From the NCBI GenBank assembly GCA_040544425.1, contig JBEONO010000007.1, positions 124,001-188,000 on the forward strand: 64,000 bases of DNA, given 5' to 3'. The DNA comes from Solimicrobium sp040544425. GTDB lineage: Bacteria > Pseudomonadota > Gammaproteobacteria > Burkholderiales > Burkholderiaceae_D. This document shows positions 34,653 to 43,536 of the stretch, one piece after another; the stretch's first letter is position 1; the number at the start of each line of letters is the position of its first letter. The notes beneath the pieces were generated by a model that worked only from the letters and a program-made list of their open reading frames with translations, was not told the DNA's origin and did not search any database. The position numbers were made by a program, and so were the translations under genes.

Positions 34653-36035
34653 CTAATGCGCATTGTTGCGCTTCAAGACCACCTTCAGTGTAGTGAACAC
34701 AATCCATAAATCCAGCCAAATTGACCAGTTGCGGATATAGTTCAAGTCAAAATCAATACGTGACTGCATCTTGTCAATTGTTTCAGTTTCTCCGCGCATA
34801 CCGTTTACCTGCGCCCAACCGGTGATGCCTGGTTTTACTTTATGGCGCAGCATGTAACCCTTGATCAGTTTGCGATACTGTTCATTGTGTGCCACGGCAT
34901 GAGGACGCGGCCCGACGATGCTCATCTTGCCTTGCAACACATTGATAAATTGCGGCAACTCATCCAGTGAACTGCGCCGCAACAGGCCGCCGATCGGGGT
35001 CAGGCGCGAATCGTTCTTTTTGGCCTGCACGATCTGGCCGCCGTCTTCGGTAACGGTCATGGTGCGGAATTTGTAGACAATGATTTCTTCGCCGTACAGA
35101 CCATAGCGTCTTTGCTTGAATATCATTGGACCTGGCGAGGTTAACTTAACCATCAGGCCGATTACCATGAAACAGGGCAGCAGCACCGGCAACAGCATGA
35201 TCGATAAAATGATGTCGCTGGTACGTTTGACCAGACTGTTCACGCCAATAAATGGCGTTTCGCAAATGGCGACAATCGGCATCCCGGCGATGTTATCGAA
35301 ACGTGCCTGCATCAGATCAAAGATATAGATATCAGGGATGAAATAGATAGAGGCGGTCGTGTCTTTGCATTCATCGATCAGTTTGCGAATCCGCGGTTGC
35401 GCGGATATTGGCTGACTGATGAAAATCATCTTGATATTTTCTTTGCGCACATAGGCCGCCACATCATCGTTTTTCCCCAAAATAGGCTCCTGCATATTTG
35501 CAGGGTAACGATCGCCGGCGCGGTCATCAAAGAAACCGTGCACTTTCATGAACAGATTTGGATTGGAGCGGATTGATTCGGCCATCTTCACACCAATGTC
35601 ATTGGCGCCAATGATGATGATTGAGCGGTTTTCGCGTTCATTGATCGCGTGGGCAGTGATCCGGTACGCCACCAAATGCACAAGCAGCAGCAGCAGCGGC
35701 GTCAGAATAAACCATTCCCAGATCAGTTTTTTCGGGTAGATTACGACGAAACCGCTGGCCTTGGTAATCAGAACCAGCACAATGAAGGTCAGAATCCAGC
35801 CGACATAAATATCCCTCGCATACGCAAGAATGCGCCCGTTACGCCACGATCGGTACGGATCGATTTGCTTGTAGATTGCCGTTGAAATAAAAAAACACAA
35901 CACCATCAAGACCAGGTAGTGGCCAGAGAATGGTAATCCAAGTAATTTAGACAGCAACACAAATGTACCGATGATAATGCATGGGTCGAGTACATTTTTA
36001 TAGAAACTAATTAAAGGGATGTGATTGATTGTCAT
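34653..36035 (-). CDS. undecaprenyl-phosphate sugar phosphotransferase (WcaJ/EpsB-like)
   Basis: A 460-residue polyprenyl glycosyl-1-phosphate transferase that starts the repeat unit. It has four N-terminal TM helices, a CoA-binding-like middle domain (IIIIGANDIGVKMAESIRSN) and a C-terminal bacterial sugar transferase domain: VKRTSDIILSIMLLPVLLP, SPGPMIFKQRRYG, YKFRTM, RRSSLDELPQFINVLQG, MSIVGPRPHAV and HKVKPGITGWAQVNG. It probably loads Glc-1-P onto undecaprenyl phosphate, as the WcaJ branch does. It starts only 6 bases from the epsL stop, so it is in the same leftward operon. Confidence 0.93.
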   Translation of the reverse strand: MTINHIPLISFYKNVLDPCIIIGTFVLLSKLLGLPFSGHYLVLMVLCFFISTAIYKQIDPYRSWRNGRILAYARDIYVGWILTFIVLVLITKASGFVVIYPKKLIWEWFILTPLLLLLVHLVAYRITAHAINERENRSIIIIGANDIGVKMAESIRSNPNLFMKVHGFFDDRAGDRYPANMQEPILGKNDDVAAYVRKENIKMIFISQPISAQPRIRKLIDECKDTTASIYFIPDIYIFDLMQARFDNIAGMPIVAICETPFIGVNSLVKRTSDIILSIMLLPVLLPCFMVIGLMVKLTSPGPMIFKQRRYGLYGEEIIVYKFRTMTVTEDGGQIVQAKKNDSRLTPIGGLLRRSSLDELPQFINVLQGKMSIVGPRPHAVAHNEQYRKLIKGYMLRHKVKPGITGWAQVNGMRGETETIDKMQSRIDFDLNYIRNWSIWLDLWIVFTTLKVVLKRNNAH

Positions 36036-36041
36036 GATATT

Positions 36042-37256
36042 TCAAAAATTGAGGACTGCATTGAGGGAGGCTCCATTGCCTGTATAGGCCACATATGGAA
36101 CATTCGCACTGCGTAAATCGTGAGTCAACATTGCAATTAATTGAATATAGTGACGCGGTTCATATCTGACGCTGAATGACGCGCTGGTGGTATTGTCGTT
36201 GTAACTGGGAGTTACTACTCCGGTGCTTTGAAAAACATAAAAATCTCTTTTGTCGTACCTGACTTTGGTCATCAGATGCAGTTTGCTGCTGGCGTCCCAG
36301 GTGCTTTCCACACCGAGACCAGAGTCGATGGTGTAACCGACCTGACCAGTTTGGATAGGGTCATATTCGCGCCATCCCGACAGGTCCAGCTTGAGGCTGC
36401 CGGTCGGTTTCCAAATGACGTCGCCGTGCGCATTGAAGCCATAAATATTCAGTGATGGAAGTATATTGCCAGTCCGATTGACCCGACCGCCAAGAAACAG
36501 CAGTTCAGTCTTTTCGGTAACGGCCCAATCAATATTTAATTTGTACTCGTTCTGTTTGTACGTGTTACTTGCACGTTGCCCGCTGCCACTTTCCTGATAA
36601 TTCGGATAATCGCCCGCAACGTGGCGCGCCAATACGCCAATGCTGCGGTTGCTCAAGGCGAGAAAGTCGATGCCGGCCTCGGTCATTTTCGTGGTGTTGT
36701 CGTCCACTTTATTTGTTTCATAGTTCAATTCGGTCCGGTCGGCACCACCATGCAGGCGCCAATGTGGAGAGACCATGAAATTGGCAGATCCGTATTCGTG
36801 ACGATCGTCCAATATGTTACGTTGCTGCGCAGAGAAGTCAGTGTAAAGCGCCAGCTTGCGCACATCTTCCGCGCCCAGTTTTCCCTTTACCACGTCATTG
36901 AAATTCCAATCCCAATTGGCCAGCAGATCTTTGCCCGAGTTGTCGATGATCGTGTAGTGCTCAAAATAGGTTTTGTTGAATTTGGCCTGCAACAATACGT
37001 GTTGCAAACCAAACGTGTCATTGAACGTCAGTCCGCCTTCAATCTGCGTCGAGGAGTCGGCGCGCACCGGGTCAGCTACGCCCACTGTGCCTGGTGCAAT
37101 CTGATTGGGAACAAAGAATATATTGCTGTAATGCGTGTAGGTGCTCGCAACGTAAGGCTGCCAGACATCGTCGGGTGCGGACGTTGCCGAGATACAGAAA
37201 GTCAATGAGATTATCCCAAGTGGATAATGGAGACGGTATGATGCGCGCGAATTCAT
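36042..37256 (-). CDS. epsL: exopolysaccharide outer membrane protein EpsL (exosortase-B type)
   Basis: A 404-residue protein with a signal peptide and predicted outer-membrane beta-barrel. Recurrent strands (YTHYSNIFFVPNQ, DRTELNYETNKVDDNTTK, SIGVLARHVAGDYPNYQES, RYEPRHYIQLIAMLTHDLRS) resemble the XrtB-associated EpsL family, which shares features with O-antigen/EPS outer-membrane barrels. It is the first gene of the leftward eps operon. The start at 37256 is chosen because it yields a signal peptide; the frame is open to 37343. It may be an outer-membrane pore or anchor for the polymer. Confidence 0.82.
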   Translation of the reverse strand: MNSRASYRLHYPLGIISLTFCISATSAPDDVWQPYVASTYTHYSNIFFVPNQIAPGTVGVADPVRADSSTQIEGGLTFNDTFGLQHVLLQAKFNKTYFEHYTIIDNSGKDLLANWDWNFNDVVKGKLGAEDVRKLALYTDFSAQQRNILDDRHEYGSANFMVSPHWRLHGGADRTELNYETNKVDDNTTKMTEAGIDFLALSNRSIGVLARHVAGDYPNYQESGSGQRASNTYKQNEYKLNIDWAVTEKTELLFLGGRVNRTGNILPSLNIYGFNAHGDVIWKPTGSLKLDLSGWREYDPIQTGQVGYTIDSGLGVESTWDASSKLHLMTKVRYDKRDFYVFQSTGVVTPSYNDNTTSASFSVRYEPRHYIQLIAMLTHDLRSANVPYVAYTGNGASLNAVLNF

Positions 37257-37324
37257 TAAATATGTGCCTCGACAAAAATGGACATTCAACCTGACATCAA
37301 TTGAGCCTCGCCGCATATTACATA

Positions 37325-37342
37325 TGTTTCCACTTGGAAACA
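37325..37342. promoter_or_regulatory. 7-bp inverted repeat in the eps leader
   Basis: TGTTTCC-ACTT-GGAAACA is a perfect dyad about 70 bases before the epsL start and about 20 bases beyond the candidate -10 hexamer TATACT (minus, 37364-37369). It suits either an operator for repression just past the promoter or a leader RNA hairpin. Confidence 0.5.
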
Positions 37343-37363
37343 ATAAATGCGCGCCGGACCGCT

Positions 37364-37369
37364 AGTATA
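37364..37369 (-). promoter_or_regulatory. candidate -10 element of the eps operon
   Basis: Minus-strand TATACT in an A/T-rich context before the eps operon. The matching -35 is weak (TATTTA-like at 17 bases), so it may need an activator. Confidence 0.35.
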
Positions 37370-37838
37370 TGTTTTTTTAAAATATTTAAATACAAAAAAT
37401 GTGTTTAATGTGGTTTTAAACTCTTGACTTTTTTTCAGTTGATTTTTATAAATGAAAATCGTGAAAAAGTGTTAATAAACAAAGCCTTATTTGCATCTGA
37501 AGGGATCCCGAGTGTAGCGACTTTGAGTGCATTTTTCCATACCCTATTTAGGGCATTTTTAACTCAAATCAAAGATCAGCAGTGTCGGTTCGATTCGATT
37601 CGCGAGGATAGGCATCATGTCGTGTTTGTATGACATAGTGATTAAATCCCTGTGCGAGGGGGCGCATATTCAATAAATATTTTGCTGCCTGATTGTCAAT
37701 GTATTTTTCAAAGTACCCAAATTGTGAAAATTGTGCAGTTCACTGAAAAAAATGATTGGGCCGGTAATCGCTTTTTTACAAATTGGACAGCCTGACATAA
37801 CATTTTTTTACTGGTAACTGTAAGACAATGACCGGTAT

Positions 37839-37851
37839 GGCAATATTTGCC
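37839..37851. promoter_or_regulatory. palindrome flanked by direct repeats upstream of the MBL gene
   Basis: GGCAA-TAT-TTGCC, bordered on both sides by CCGGTAT overlapping its ends. It lies 90 bases before the MBL start and resembles a dimeric regulator site. Confidence 0.35.
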
Positions 37852-37940
37852 GGTATCATGAGCAGTCAGCTGGATACATAAAACCTGCTTACCCAGTTGC
37901 TCAATCGCGAACACTCGGTCTTAACAGGCAGGCACAACAC

Positions 37941-38669
37941 ATGAATATACAGCTGATAGCGGTCGGATCCAGACCTTGGGACTATCTGATAGGACACTGG
38001 GGCATCGCGCTGCTGGTTGACGACCATATCCTTTTTGATACGTTCGCATCCTATCGCATCCTGCAGAGGAAACTCACAGAAATGCAGGTTAACATTGACC
38101 AAATCCAAACTATTGTCATTTCTCATGACCATTGGGACCACATCGGTGGATTGTGGGAGTTGCTGGCGCATCGTAAAGGTCTGGATGTCTACTTGCCGCT
38201 GCACGCCGATGAAGCCAGCAAGCAAAGAGTGCGTGCTTTGGGAAGCCGGGTGATCGATGGGGATGGTGAGAAAATGATCAAGCCGCACATCCATATCAGC
38301 GCGGAGATCATGGGCGGTTTTAAGGATGGGACGATCGCGGAACAGTCGCTGGTGATTCGTAGCGAACTGGGCTTAATTCTGATTGTTGGCTGCGCGCACC
38401 CGGGCATTGCAGATATTGTGGAAAAGGCCAGGCAGGTTTTTCAGGCACCGGTCTACGGCGTGATTGGTGGATTTCACCTGATGCATGCCCGTATGGATCA
38501 AGTGCGATCCTGCGCGGCGAGTCTGAAGCAGGCCGGGGTCACTTTGGTTGCCCCAACACATTGCACCGGCTGGCGTGCCGAGCGTGAATTCAAGTCGGTG
38601 TTTGGCGAAAACTTTGTTGCGCTGCGTGAAGGGCAAAAGCTCTCTTTCCAATCTGCGCGATCACCATGA
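37941..38669 (+). CDS. MBL fold metallohydrolase
   Basis: The 242-residue protein has a metallo-beta-lactamase fold. The zinc motif HDHWDH (residues ~56-61) is followed by VGCAHPG (~150-156) and a late histidine in APTHCTGW. The layout resembles proteins annotated as 7,8-dihydropterin-6-yl-methyl-4-(ribofuranosyl)aminobenzene 5'-phosphate synthase-like, but that name is weakly supported. It has no signal peptide, so it should be cytoplasmic. It is convergent with the next gene, stops being 1 base apart. The substrate is unknown. Confidence 0.8.
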   Translation: MNIQLIAVGSRPWDYLIGHWGIALLVDDHILFDTFASYRILQRKLTEMQVNIDQIQTIVISHDHWDHIGGLWELLAHRKGLDVYLPLHADEASKQRVRALGSRVIDGDGEKMIKPHIHISAEIMGGFKDGTIAEQSLVIRSELGLILIVGCAHPGIADIVEKARQVFQAPVYGVIGGFHLMHARMDQVRSCAASLKQAGVTLVAPTHCTGWRAEREFKSVFGENFVALREGQKLSFQSARSP

Positions 38670-38670
38670 G

Positions 38671-39642
38671 TCAAACTGTCATGTTGTGCATCTGTGAGCA
38701 ATTGCCGCTGGTCGGCTCGACCCGGGCGGGCAAGGCAGAGGCCTTTTTCGCACCAAAAATATTTCCCAATTTGTCCACGATGCGCAGGCGCACATCGACC
38801 TGGCTTCCCAATTCTTTCATCAACACCGCGCCACGGGTATAAACATTTGGCTGTGACCAGATATCGTTTTCGAAATACACTTCCAGCGAGCCGGATTGCT
38901 TGTCCACGCTGCTCAAAAAATATTCAGTGGTCACCGCAGCACAGGTTACTTTGGCGGCCGGACTCGACCCGACACTGCAGGCAGCAGAATGCGTCTGATC
39001 CGGCTGCGGGTCGGCGTTTGAAACTTCGTCGTCTGAATCTTCGTCAACTTTCATCAGCCGTTTGATATTGAAGGGCAGATCGCCGGTCTCAATAACATGG
39101 CTGGCATGGGTTCTGGCGGAGTCTTCATGAATGATGGCAATGGCGCACAGCGGAATGCCAAGTTCATCAGCGAATGGCTGAAACACGGCGACGATTTCAG
39201 GATGCAGCTGCGAAAGTTTGGGATGTCTTTTTTGTGAATTCGTTAAACCGTCCAGCAAAAACTGTTTGCGAAAAGTACCGCGATGGTCCAGCGCAATGGA
39301 GATCGACGGCAATTGTCCCGTCAGGTTCTTGATTTCGATGGCGCGCGACAGTGCCGCTCTGAATGCAGCCACTTGCGCCTGCACGGTGATGTGCCCGGTT
39401 TCGTCATCGCGTGACACTCTGGAGTTTCCAGCCAGGATCGATATATTCAGTTTTTCAGACTTACTGTGTTCTGCAACGTGCAACGATAAACTCCCTGGTG
39501 ACGAGCAAATTTTCTTCATTATGTTTGCGCTGGTTTTAATCGAACTCAATATTTTATTCTCCGAATTCTTTGCCGAACGATATAGATGAAACGAGATACT
39601 GTCCACCTGGACGTGCTTTGAACTGCGGCGTTTACGAAACAA
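38671..39642 (-). CDS. hypothetical protein with acidic linker
   Basis: The 323-residue product belongs to no family I recognise. It has a basic N-terminus (MFRKRRSSKHVQ), a central segment rich in alternating hydrophobic/charged residues (residues ~85-190, including ALDHRGTFRKQFLLDG), a low-complexity acidic linker (MKVDEDSDDEVSNADPQPDQ, ~192-211) and a C-terminal beta-rich part. There is no signal peptide or TM helix. An alternative start at 39519 (MKKICSS) would drop 41 residues; neither has a good ribosome site. It could be a two-domain adaptor; function unknown. Confidence 0.6.
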   Translation of the reverse strand: MFRKRRSSKHVQVDSISFHLYRSAKNSENKILSSIKTSANIMKKICSSPGSLSLHVAEHSKSEKLNISILAGNSRVSRDDETGHITVQAQVAAFRAALSRAIEIKNLTGQLPSISIALDHRGTFRKQFLLDGLTNSQKRHPKLSQLHPEIVAVFQPFADELGIPLCAIAIIHEDSARTHASHVIETGDLPFNIKRLMKVDEDSDDEVSNADPQPDQTHSAACSVGSSPAAKVTCAAVTTEYFLSSVDKQSGSLEVYFENDIWSQPNVYTRGAVLMKELGSQVDVRLRIVDKLGNIFGAKKASALPARVEPTSGNCSQMHNMTV

Positions 39643-39790
39643 ACATACCGAATCGATAATGAAAGTCAGCCTGATCTAATTGATTTGATCATCGTTGTGA
39701 AGATTCATTTTTAAAATGGCATTCAAATTTTTCAATTTGCTGTTTGCGGTAAAATGCCGCAGCAAATTTATGGATTGATCAGGGACTGAA

Positions 39791-40492
39791 ATGAATTCAA
39801 CTTTAAAATTAGTCATGTTTGACCTCGACGGCACCTTGGTTGAAACCGGCACGGAAATCGCGCTCGCAGTCAACGACACGCTGCGCCATTTTGATCTGCC
39901 AGCGGTCAGCGAGGCGCAGGTATTCGGTTGGATTGGCAAAGGCACGCGTGAATTATTAATTCAATCTCTGGCCGGTTCCATGCAATCTGACTCCGGTCAG
40001 GTTGATGATCGTTATGATCTGGCGCAGATCCTTGCCGAGTTTGGACGTCACTATGAGAGACGTTGCGGCACGAACAGCCGCCTGTATCCGAAGGTAAGAG
40101 AAACCTTGACCGAACTCAAGGCTGCCGGCGTGAAATTGGCGATCGTGACCAACAAGGACATGCATTACACAAACATCGTGTTACGTGATTATCAGCTCAA
40201 TGATTTTTTTGATCTCGTGATCGGTGGCGACAGTTTGCCCACCAAAAAACCAGATCCGGCTGGCATATTGCATTGTTTGAGCACGTTCAGGATTGATGCA
40301 GAGCAGGCCCTGTTCATTGGTGATTCATCGATTGACGCAGCAGCAGCACGCAGTGCCAATGTCGCCGTGTGGTTGCTGCCGTATGGCTACAATATGAATC
40401 AGTCCGTGCAAACAGCGCGGCCAGACCGCGTTATCGATGATATTGCTTCGATATTGGAATTCGATTTCCTGGATGGTGCCAGCCCGTATTGA
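39791..40492 (+). CDS. gph: phosphoglycolate phosphatase-like HAD hydrolase
   Basis: A 233-residue HAD-family phosphatase. Motif I is MFDLDGTLVET (nucleophile and acid aspartates), motif II VTNKD, motif III the lysine in TKKPDP and motif IV FIGDSSIDAAAA. The cap region and length match Gph, which removes 2-phosphoglycolate formed during DNA repair or oxygenation side reactions. Other small phosphate monoesters are possible substrates. It starts 148 bases from the divergent unknown gene. Confidence 0.85.
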   Translation: MNSTLKLVMFDLDGTLVETGTEIALAVNDTLRHFDLPAVSEAQVFGWIGKGTRELLIQSLAGSMQSDSGQVDDRYDLAQILAEFGRHYERRCGTNSRLYPKVRETLTELKAAGVKLAIVTNKDMHYTNIVLRDYQLNDFFDLVIGGDSLPTKKPDPAGILHCLSTFRIDAEQALFIGDSSIDAAAARSANVAVWLLPYGYNMNQSVQTARPDRVIDDIASILEFDFLDGASPY

Positions 40493-40512
40493 TTGCGGCT
40501 GTAATTGATGAG

Positions 40513-41526
40513 TCAGTTAGTGCGGTTGTTGAGGTATGTCACGTGGCTCTGTTGTGCATCATGTTTTTGCGCATCGTTGCTGGTGACGCTGACCGAAAAA
40601 ACGTCGCGTCGGAGATTTTGTTCCGTGACATCCACCACCGACTTTCGGAAATTACGCTTCGCACGAGTGCGCGACCGATGTTTTTGCCGGATCTCTTCAA
40701 TGGGTTTTTCAGCGGCATCGCGTTCGATACAGAAAAAACCGTTGCCGGTTTTGTGTGCGCCGACGTCATCCCAGAAATTATCGTAATCAAAATAATATTC
40801 CAAATCCTCTTCTTCCTGGAATTTCGACAGCTGTTCAGCATTTGACACGCAAATCAACAAGTCTGCGCCGAATACCCGTGCGATTGCTTCGGTCGCATTG
40901 ATCAGCAGACGACTCGGCGTAATGTCATTCAAGGTCTTTGTGGCGGTTCTGACTTCGGCAAATTTCCCTGGCACGCCCTGAACGCGTCCTATAAAAATCA
41001 CGTCACCGGCAGTCGCCAGATTAAAGTTGCGCTGCGCCACTTCGCCCGGGACGATGGTCATGCAAATGATGTAAATCGGCTTGCGATCGAATTCGAACAG
41101 CAGCATGAGATCACCTTCGTGGTCATGCATGCGCTCGGGCCGCTTCAGATCGTACGGAAACGTCAGTCGGATGCCGAAATGGCCTTCGTCTGTCTGGGCT
41201 TCCCATATTTGGGGCTGTTCGTTAATCAGGCGGGGAAAGAAGTTCGACGCAACTTTGTCCGACACAGTCTGGTAGTGGTATTGAATAATCGCCAGTCCGT
41301 CAGTGACCGAGAGTGACGAAAATAAATAACGCCGTCGGAGGTATTTATGCTTCAGCATAGAATGCGCTGCAGACAGCGGCGAAACTTTGTCACTCGCCAG
41401 TATGTTGAGCCAGAGCCTGTGTCCACGCCAATGCAGAACCAAAGGAACCAGGCGATCCAGAAGCAGTAGTTTTACCTTGGCAAAAGCAGCGACCGGGAAG
41501 AACTGGAAAAAGGGTTTTGATTTCAT
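40513..41526 (-). CDS. VirK/YbjX family protein (DUF535)
   Basis: A 337-residue protein resembling the VirK/YbjX group (DUF535): LLPLxLHWRGHRLWLNIL-like start, SPLSAAHSMLKHKYLRRRYL, a middle FNLATAGDVIFIGRVQGV and the C-terminal FWDDVGAHKTGNGFFCI, which all suit this family. Members are linked to envelope stress and resistance to host peptides in enteric bacteria, but the mechanism is not known. The gene is convergent with the Gph-like gene, with 20 bases between stops, and opposes the pigment cluster across a 500-bp spacer. Confidence 0.8.
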   Translation of the reverse strand: MKSKPFFQFFPVAAFAKVKLLLLDRLVPLVLHWRGHRLWLNILASDKVSPLSAAHSMLKHKYLRRRYLFSSLSVTDGLAIIQYHYQTVSDKVASNFFPRLINEQPQIWEAQTDEGHFGIRLTFPYDLKRPERMHDHEGDLMLLFEFDRKPIYIICMTIVPGEVAQRNFNLATAGDVIFIGRVQGVPGKFAEVRTATKTLNDITPSRLLINATEAIARVFGADLLICVSNAEQLSKFQEEEDLEYYFDYDNFWDDVGAHKTGNGFFCIERDAAEKPIEEIRQKHRSRTRAKRNFRKSVVDVTEQNLRRDVFSVSVTSNDAQKHDAQQSHVTYLNNRTN

Positions 41527-42032
41527 AAATTATCGTACCGATATACTAATTGCTGCCAGAAAGAAATCAATTGAGCGTTGTAAGCCTGAACATTCCGATG
41601 CTGACTGGGAATATTGCCGGCCTCAATAGCTGGAGTGTTATTGGTAACGCGAACTTACTGTCAGCAAGAGAGCGGAAGTCTAACGGTTCAATGGTAAATT
41701 TGCTATGCCCTATTCAGGTCATTTTAAGTACAAATGCATTGTTTATGCGTTTAAACAAGTTATCCGTAATTGTAATGATCAAGTTGTGCAATTACCAAGC
41801 ACTCCCCAGTATTGCACAGTTTCATGACCGCTCTATTTCAATGGCATTTGGGCTGATCGGGATGTGACTGCGATCCCCCGCGCAGCCATTCAGGCGCCAA
41901 TCGAATATCGCCTCGTCAGTCCAGAGTAAAGGCGCTAATGTATTCAGGCGAACTCGACTGGGCGTACGTTATAATTCCGACGCGTAGTTTCCGACCACCC
42001 CCCTTAATTGGTACTTTTACATTTTGCATCCC
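41527..42032. other. 506-bp intergenic region, probable control region of the pigment cluster
   Basis: Non-coding spacer between the leftward VirK-like gene and the first pigment gene. It holds an 8-bp inverted repeat (41785-41818) and a TATAAT at 41970-41975 about 60 bases before the first start codon. No good -35 accompanies it. The open frames inside show no protein-like features. Confidence 0.5.
41785..41818. promoter_or_regulatory. inverted repeat upstream of the aryl polyene cluster
   Basis: TGTGCAAT and ATTGCACA form a perfect 8-bp dyad separated by 18 bases, centred about 170 bases before the TATAAT box. It could be two half-sites for a dimeric activator, or an mRNA hairpin of no importance. 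Confidence 0.35.
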
Positions 42033-42770
42033 ATGCCATCCAACCAGGTTCAGTTTTCGATTGCCGCGCATGCCGCCTGGGCACCGGGTATCTCGACCGA
42101 CGCTGCATGGCTGGACTGGGCTCGCTCTCCCTACCTCATCGCAGGAACCGAATCGGCCCCGGTCGAACCCATGCCTGCCATGTTGCGCAGGCGCGCAGGA
42201 TTCCTGGGAAAAATGGCTTTACAGGTGGCCTACCAGTGCCTTGACGGTCGCGAAAAAATTCCGGCGGTGTTTTGCTCACGACATGGCGACGCGGCGCGTG
42301 GTTTGGAGTTGCTGAACAATGTCGTGGTGCAGGAGCCGATGTCGCCGACTTCTTTTGGTCTGGCGGTTCACAATGCCAACGCTGGCCTGTTTTCGATTGC
42401 ACGTCACGATCAGGCCAATTACAGTGCGACAGCGGCCGGGTCCTGCACGGTTGAACATGGCGTAATCGAAGCATGCAGTCTGCTGGCCGATGGGGCACAG
42501 CAGGTATTGCTGGTCGTGGCCGACAGCAGTTTGCCCGACGTGTACGCGCCGTATCAGGATTGCCTCGAGCAGCCGCACGCCTGGGCCTGGCTGATGGAAC
42601 GACCTGGCGATGCGGTGCTGGGTCTGGCATGGTCGGCATCTGAACCGGAAAATACGGTAACCCTCAAAATGCCGGCCAGTCTGGCAGTCTGGCAGTTCTA
42701 CCTGAATCAGGCCGCACTGTATGAACGGGTGGCCGAACGGCGCCGCTGGCGCTGGAGTCGCGATGCGTGA
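42033..42770 (+). CDS. beta-ketoacyl synthase chain-length factor (ApeC-like)
   Basis: About 245 residues of the short ketosynthase-like family (Ketoacyl-synt_2) found in aryl polyene clusters. PVFCSRHGD-like, EPMSPTSFGLAVHNANAG and YSATAAGSCTVEHGVIEAC match it, and the nucleophile position of true ketosynthases does not appear to hold cysteine. In the E. coli/Xenorhabdus system ApeC pairs with the KS ApeO and sets chain length. The ATG at 42033 is preferred; a TTG at 42024 is in frame. It overlaps the next gene by 8 bases. Confidence 0.85.
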   Translation: MPSNQVQFSIAAHAAWAPGISTDAAWLDWARSPYLIAGTESAPVEPMPAMLRRRAGFLGKMALQVAYQCLDGREKIPAVFCSRHGDAARGLELLNNVVVQEPMSPTSFGLAVHNANAGLFSIARHDQANYSATAAGSCTVEHGVIEACSLLADGAQQVLLVVADSSLPDVYAPYQDCLEQPHAWAWLMERPGDAVLGLAWSASEPENTVTLKMPASLAVWQFYLNQAALYERVAERRRWRWSRDA

Positions 42771-43536
42771 CCGGCTGTTTGCATTGTGGCGGTTGATCGC
42801 GACCGGACTGTGTTTTGTGATGTTTGGTGCCGGTGGGGTGGTGTTGCGCTTTGCGGTGTTTCCTTTGTTGGCTCTGATGGTCAGGAACAAAGCGCGCCGC
42901 GTCGCGCTGGCCCGAACCACGATCCGCCTGGCATTTCAGTGGTTCGTCGGCATGATGCGCGATTTCGGTGTGCTGCGGGTCGAGATCAGCGGACGGCAGC
43001 GTCTGGAGCGCCAAGGTTTGCTGATACTGGCCAACCATCCCAGCCTGATTGATACGGTGTTTCTGATGGCGCTGGTCAAAAACGCGGACTGCATTTTGAA
43101 AGCGGACTTGCAGACCAATTTTTTTACCCGCGGCCCGGTGCGCGCGGCAGACTATATTTTTAACGATCAAGGTATGGAATTGGTGCATGATTGTGTGGCC
43201 TCGCTCAAACAGGGCAGCAATCTGATCATTTTTCCGGAAGGTACACGCACCCCGGCGCATGGCGAGATTCAATTGAAGCGCGGTGCTGCCAATATCGCAG
43301 TGCGGTCCGGTTGCAATATCACTCCGGTGATTATCGACTGCCAACCCAAAACTTTGGGCAAGGGCGACAAATGGTGGTCGATCCCGTCCCGAACCGTGAG
43401 TTTCAAAATTATGGTGCAGGAAGATATCGATATATCCCGTTTTATGAAGGATTCAGTCAGCGAAGCCGTGGCAGCACGCCATCTGACTGCTTATCTGGCA
43501 AGTTACTTTACTGAGGAAACACAACGTCATGCTTGA
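42763..43536 (+). CDS. 1-acyl-glycerol-3-phosphate acyltransferase-like (ApeD-like)
   Basis: A 257-residue membrane-associated acyltransferase of the PlsC family. The HX4D motif is in ANHPSLID and the second motif in FPEGTRT. A long N-terminal hydrophobic segment (residues ~5-40) anchors it. In aryl polyene loci this gene (ApeD) probably attaches a fatty acid to build the lipid anchor, alongside the second acyltransferase at 46587. The start at 42763 has GGAG 5 bases upstream and overlaps the previous stop. The last bases overlap the first acyl carrier gene. Confidence 0.88.
   Translation: MRDRLFALWRLIATGLCFVMFGAGGVVLRFAVFPLLALMVRNKARRVALARTTIRLAFQWFVGMMRDFGVLRVEISGRQRLERQGLLILANHPSLIDTVFLMALVKNADCILKADLQTNFFTRGPVRAADYIFNDQGMELVHDCVASLKQGSNLIIFPEGTRTPAHGEIQLKRGAANIAVRSGCNITPVIIDCQPKTLGKGDKWWSIPSRTVSFKIMVQEDIDISRFMKDSVSEAVAARHLTAYLASYFTEETQRHA

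Larger units (their letters stand above)
37257..37940. other. 684-bp AT-rich regulatory region between divergent units
   Basis: Unusually AT-rich non-coding stretch between the start of the leftward eps operon (epsL) and the rightward MBL gene. It contains a candidate -10 (minus TATACT at 37364-37369), a leader hairpin (37325-37342) and a palindrome (37839-37851). No gene is supported. Confidence 0.6.

Noticed and set aside
41550..41867. 105-codon plus-strand frame in the spacer before the pigment cluster
   Set aside because: No ribosome site, no domain-like pattern, and it covers the AT-rich control region.
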